A stretch of DNA of 64,000 bases from Zobellia roscoffensis (lineage in GTDB: Bacteria > Bacteroidota > Bacteroidia > Flavobacteriales > Flavobacteriaceae), in the NCBI RefSeq assembly GCF_015330165.1, contig NZ_JADDXT010000002.1:4181646-4245645 (forward strand), given 5' to 3'. The notes under the pieces are model-generated. The model saw nothing but the letters and a program-made list of their open reading frames with translations. It did no database searches and was not told where the DNA came from. Below, in pieces: positions 61,086 through 64,000 of this stretch. How positions within the stretch are numbered: position 1 is the first letter of the stretch; each line of letters begins with the position of its first letter. A program made the position numbers and the translations under genes.

Positions 61086-63446
61086 TTATTTTATTACAAT
61101 CTTTTTTGTAATTGTTTTACCATTTGGCTGGCTAATTCGCAGAAGATATAAACCTCCCGGCACCGATTGCACATTGAGAGCAATTTGTTTATCCTCTACC
61201 GAACTCATTTCGCTTTTTACAGGATTGCCTGCAACGTCAAATAATGAAACTGCAACGTTTGGTGCAGTAAATTCGGGTAAGGAAACAGTTAAAACATCGG
61301 TAGCTGGTATTGGGTAAGCTTTTGAAGTCATTTCTGTAACCGGAACCTCCTTTCGTACCACTTCTATAGGGTTGGACAAGTCATAACACCCTACAAGGTC
61401 ATTGGCATTAAGACCCATCTCGGCGCCTTGCAGTCCGTCCTCATAACGTAAATGCCAGATCAGACAAGTGCCCGCTCCCGCTCCATCAAAGTCCACACCT
61501 TCAACTGCAGCCATGGATGGTGGGATTCCCAATATCTTCCCTGCTTCATCGGTAATGACAAATGTGCTGTTCTTACCGGAACGCTTTCCCGTAACGGTAA
61601 TTCCGCTCACCATATCCGGAGTACCGTCTACATAAAACTCGAATGGGCCACCTGTTAATGTACCCGCATCGGTTTCCGTGCGGACGACCATAATTGAATT
61701 GGATAGATCGAAGTTCCCTTTTAAGTCGTGGGCGTTCATTCCCATTTCCGCGCCTTCCAGTCCATCCTCATATCTCAAATACCAGATCAAACATGTTCCT
61801 GCTCCCGCTCCATCAAAGTTTACACCTTCCAAAGCTTCCATAGTTGGCGGAAGCCCTAATATCTTCCCTGTATCATCCGTAATAACAAAGGAACTGTTGC
61901 TTCCCATGGCGTCACCGCCCATGCTGATTCCAGAGACCATATCCTCAGTTCCGTCCACACAGAAATAAAAAGGACCACCGGAAAGCTCCCCGGCATTGAC
62001 CACCATTTTCTCCTTTCGCACCACTTCTATTGGATTGGACAGGTCATAACACCCTACAAGGTCATTGGCGTTCAGCCCCATCTCAGCACCTTCCAGTCCG
62101 TCCTCGTAACGTAAATGCCAGATTAGGCAAGTGCCCGCTCCAGCTCCATCAAAGTCTACACCTTCAACTGCGGCCATGGATGGTGGGATTCCCAATATCT
62201 TCCCTGCTTCATCGGTAATGACAAATGTGCTGTTCTTACCGGAACGCTTTCCCGTAACGGCAATTCCACTGACCATATCGGGGGTGCCATCTACATAAAA
62301 TTCGAATGGGCCACCTGTTAATGTACCAGCATCGGTTTCCGTGCGGACGACCATAATTGAATTCGATAAATCGAAGTTCCCTTTTAAGTCGTGGGCGTTC
62401 ATTCCCATTTCCGCGCCTTCCAGTCCATCTTCATATCTCAAATACCAGATCAAACAAGTACCTGCTCCCGCTCCATCGAAGTTTACGCCTTCAACGGCAT
62501 CCATGGTTGGTGGAAGCCCCAGTATCTTTCCGGCATCATCCGTAATAACAAAGGAACTGTTGCTTCCCATGGCGTCACCGCCCATGCTGATTCCAGAGAC
62601 CATATCCTCAGTTCCGTCCACACAGAAATAAAAAGGACCACCGGAAAGCTCCCCGGCATTGACCACCATTTTCTCCTTTCGCACCACTTCTATTGGATTG
62701 GACAGGTCATAACACCCTACAAGGTCATTGGCATTAAGGCCCATCTCAGCACCTTGAAGTCCGTCCTCATAACGTAAATGCCAGATTAGGCAAGTGCCCG
62801 CTCCCGCTCCATCAAAGTCTACACCTTCAACTGCGGCCATGGATGGTGGGATTCCCAATATCTTCCCTTCCTCATCGGTAATGACAAAGGTGCTGTTCTT
62901 GCCTGAACGTTTTCCCGTAACGGCGATTCCGCTGACCATATCCGGAGTGCCATCTACATAAAATTCGAATGGGCCACCTGTTAATGTACCTCCGTCTGGC
63001 TGGTTCCGATACACGGTAACAGAATTGGAAAAACTGAATTCACCTTCCAACCCAGAAACATTCATGCCATCTGCCAAGCCTTCCAAGCCATCGGTATAGC
63101 TTAAATGCCATATCAAGCATGTTCCTGCTCCCGCACCGTCAAAATTAACAGCTTCCGGTTTTGGTGGCAATCCTAATATGTTACCCGCCTCATCAGTCAC
63201 GACCCATTGTGAGTTTTCTCCGTTATTTCCAGAGACTTCTACCCCGGAAACGTGGTCTGGATATTTATCTCCAACGCAAAACATAAAAGGACCTCCGCTA
63301 ATTTCTCCTCCTTCGGATGCTTCAGTAGTATCATTTGCTAAAATTGTTGGTGAGATGAAAAACATCACTAAAGTCAGCAAGAGTGCAGACCAATACAAAA
63401 GTGATCTGTTGTTCGCATTCAAATTAAAAAGTAGTTTTCTTTCCAT
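61086..63446 (-). CDS. Secreted repeat protein with T9SS C-terminal sorting domain
   Basis: A long signal peptide (LLYWSALLLTLVMFFISPTILA) leads a 786-residue protein of six ~110-residue units. Each has a GGPFxFxVDG start, NSxFVITDExGKILGxPP, VxFDGAGAGTCLIWxLRYEDGL and LSNxIxVVR. The first unit is divergent; the others alternate A (GTLTGGPFEFYV) and B (GELSGGPFYFCV). The last ~75 residues (SKAYPIPATDVLTVSLP to TITKKIVIK) are a type A sorting domain for the type IX system. It should be secreted across the outer membrane and attached to the surface. Function of the repeats unknown; a surface or adhesion role is inferred. Confidence 0.88.
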   Translation of the reverse strand: MERKLLFNLNANNRSLLYWSALLLTLVMFFISPTILANDTTEASEGGEISGGPFMFCVGDKYPDHVSGVEVSGNNGENSQWVVTDEAGNILGLPPKPEAVNFDGAGAGTCLIWHLSYTDGLEGLADGMNVSGLEGEFSFSNSVTVYRNQPDGGTLTGGPFEFYVDGTPDMVSGIAVTGKRSGKNSTFVITDEEGKILGIPPSMAAVEGVDFDGAGAGTCLIWHLRYEDGLQGAEMGLNANDLVGCYDLSNPIEVVRKEKMVVNAGELSGGPFYFCVDGTEDMVSGISMGGDAMGSNSSFVITDDAGKILGLPPTMDAVEGVNFDGAGAGTCLIWYLRYEDGLEGAEMGMNAHDLKGNFDLSNSIMVVRTETDAGTLTGGPFEFYVDGTPDMVSGIAVTGKRSGKNSTFVITDEAGKILGIPPSMAAVEGVDFDGAGAGTCLIWHLRYEDGLEGAEMGLNANDLVGCYDLSNPIEVVRKEKMVVNAGELSGGPFYFCVDGTEDMVSGISMGGDAMGSNSSFVITDDTGKILGLPPTMEALEGVNFDGAGAGTCLIWYLRYEDGLEGAEMGMNAHDLKGNFDLSNSIMVVRTETDAGTLTGGPFEFYVDGTPDMVSGITVTGKRSGKNSTFVITDEAGKILGIPPSMAAVEGVDFDGAGAGTCLIWHLRYEDGLQGAEMGLNANDLVGCYDLSNPIEVVRKEVPVTEMTSKAYPIPATDVLTVSLPEFTAPNVAVSLFDVAGNPVKSEMSSVEDKQIALNVQSVPGGLYLLRISQPNGKTITKKIVIK
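61345..63000. repeat. Tandem ~663-bp double-unit DNA repeats inside the T9SS gene
   Basis: Landmark sequences recur exactly 663 bases apart, for example GTGCGGACGACC at 61678 and 62341, and GAAAGCTCCC at 61981 and 62644. Each 663-base period equals one A plus one B protein unit (221 residues). Near-identity at DNA level indicates recent duplication or gene conversion and makes length change by recombination likely. Confidence 0.85.
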
Positions 63447-63489
63447 AATAACGTGTTTTTAAGTTGTACCCAAACTAATTGTTATATTG

Positions 63490-63524
63490 AAAGGAAAAGT
63501 CACAGAAAGCTAAACTTTTCCTTT
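63490..63524. promoter_or_regulatory. Inverted repeat upstream of the T9SS gene
   Basis: AAAGGAAAAGT at 63490-63500 is the exact complement of ACTTTTCCTTT at 63514-63524 (13-base spacer). It lies 44 bases upstream of the 63446 start, and the region also has GTGATACTTTT at 63531 and 63651, 120 bases apart. A regulator-binding site or leader hairpin is possible. Confidence 0.4.
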
Positions 63525-63684
63525 AATTCCGTGATACTTTTGTGAACTTTTACGACTTAAACGTCAGGTTATCAATAATTTTAGGGTTTCAAAGGTTATT
63601 ATAGACCAATGTCTTCCCTTTATCTAATTTAGATTCTTTGTGATAACTATGTGATACTTTTTAACGTCATTCGTACTCAGAATT

Positions 63685-64000
63685 ATGAAAGAAATATTAA
63701 TTATAGAAGATGATCCAGAAATCATCAAACTGTTAGAAATCCACCTTACTGATCTCATTTATAAAACTTCAAAAGCCATGGATGGTGCTGAAGGCTTATT
63801 AATGGCGTTGAATAATGATTATGACCTTATACTATTAGATCTAACCTTACCAAGTATGGATGGGGTTGAAATTTGCAAAAAACTAAGAGTCGAAAAGAAT
63901 ACACCGGTAATTATGCTTACCGCAAAATCGGAAGAGATAGATCGCGTTTTAGGACTAGAAATTGGTGCGGATGACTATATCACAAAACCCTTTAGTATAC
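63685..64000 (+). CDS. Response regulator (OmpR-type receiver), C-terminus cut by window edge
   Basis: ATG at 63685 starts a receiver domain: ILIIEDDPEIIKLLEIHL (acidic pocket), phosphoacceptor in YDLILLDLTLPSMDG, VIMLTAKSEEIDRVLGLEIGADDYITKPFS with the conserved Thr and Lys. The GLEIGADDYITKPF pattern is typical of OmpR/PhoB-type regulators whose DNA-binding domain follows. The frame runs off the right edge. It is divergent from the T9SS repeat protein gene, which it may control. Confidence 0.9.
   Translation, partial: MKEILIIEDDPEIIKLLEIHLTDLIYKTSKAMDGAEGLLMALNNDYDLILLDLTLPSMDGVEICKKLRVEKNTPVIMLTAKSEEIDRVLGLEIGADDYITKPFSI

Noticed and set aside
61086..63446. Possible CRISPR-like array because of repeated blocks
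   Set aside because: Repeats are ~330-660 bases long, in frame and protein-coding, without short repeats or unique spacers.

Overview
The window reads as chromosomal DNA from a marine-type Bacteroidota, most likely a Flavobacteriaceae member (inference). Supporting signs are the AT-rich sequence, a short primary sigma factor of the Bacteroidota RpoD type, a C-terminal type IX secretion (T9SS) sorting domain, many exported lipoproteins with a Cys lipobox, few Shine-Dalgarno sequences, and a TAnnTTTG-like promoter element. I see no tRNA, rRNA, CRISPR array, prophage or insertion sequence. Both edges cut a gene: a GNAT acetyltransferase on the left and an OmpR-type response regulator on the right.

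1-13.7 kb is a mosaic of single genes and short pairs. It holds a secreted alpha/beta-hydrolase flanked by two REP-like palindromes and a TIR-like (FYSWQSD) gene broken by a frameshift at an A9 run. Next come a PQQ-type sugar dehydrogenase, a sugar isomerase, an SDR protein, a pseudouridine synthase, a DUF1080 lipoprotein, a cold-shock protein, a diheme cytochrome and a GntR/FCD regulator with a palindromic operator. The stretch ends with a HAD gene, an emfourin-like protease inhibitor and a protealysin-like M4 protease, all on one strand. 13.7-19.2 kb is a molybdenum hydroxylase operon: 2Fe-2S subunit, Tat-exported Mo subunit, XdhC and MocA maturation proteins, and an exported amidohydrolase.

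19.5-28.2 kb carries a VWA lipoprotein, an OmpA-like lipoprotein, a three-gene overlapping set of cell-envelope hydrolases (3D-domain lipoprotein, amidase, M14 peptidase), a hydroxyacid dehydrogenase, a beta-lactamase-like hydrolase and menB. 28.5-32 kb has a five-PAS histidine kinase, its CheY-like partner, and a decayed relative of the kinase.

32-39.7 kb has a glycosyltransferase, an SF2 helicase, GhrA-like and DUF6155 genes, rpoD, two tandem paralogous micro-ORFs of 33 and 32 codons, and an exported protein that appears to fuse an ILEI/FAM3-like domain to a GDPD-like domain. 39.7-48.9 kb is the most system-like part: one tightly packed operon with Hpt protein, response regulator, membrane-anchored HEAT-repeat protein, family-2 glycosyltransferase, LTA-synthase-like phosphoglycerol transferase and YaiO-like outer membrane barrel. 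The GDPD-like gene faces it. I infer a phosphorelay-controlled pathway that makes, decorates and exports an envelope glycopolymer.

49-64 kb is mainly housekeeping and hypothetical genes: M19 dipeptidase, thioesterase, DUF72, aldehyde dehydrogenase, DUF2461, cysE-cysM, alpha/beta-hydrolase, CorA, TruA and two small membrane proteins. After these come a secreted protein made of six ~110-residue repeats with a T9SS tail, and the truncated response regulator.
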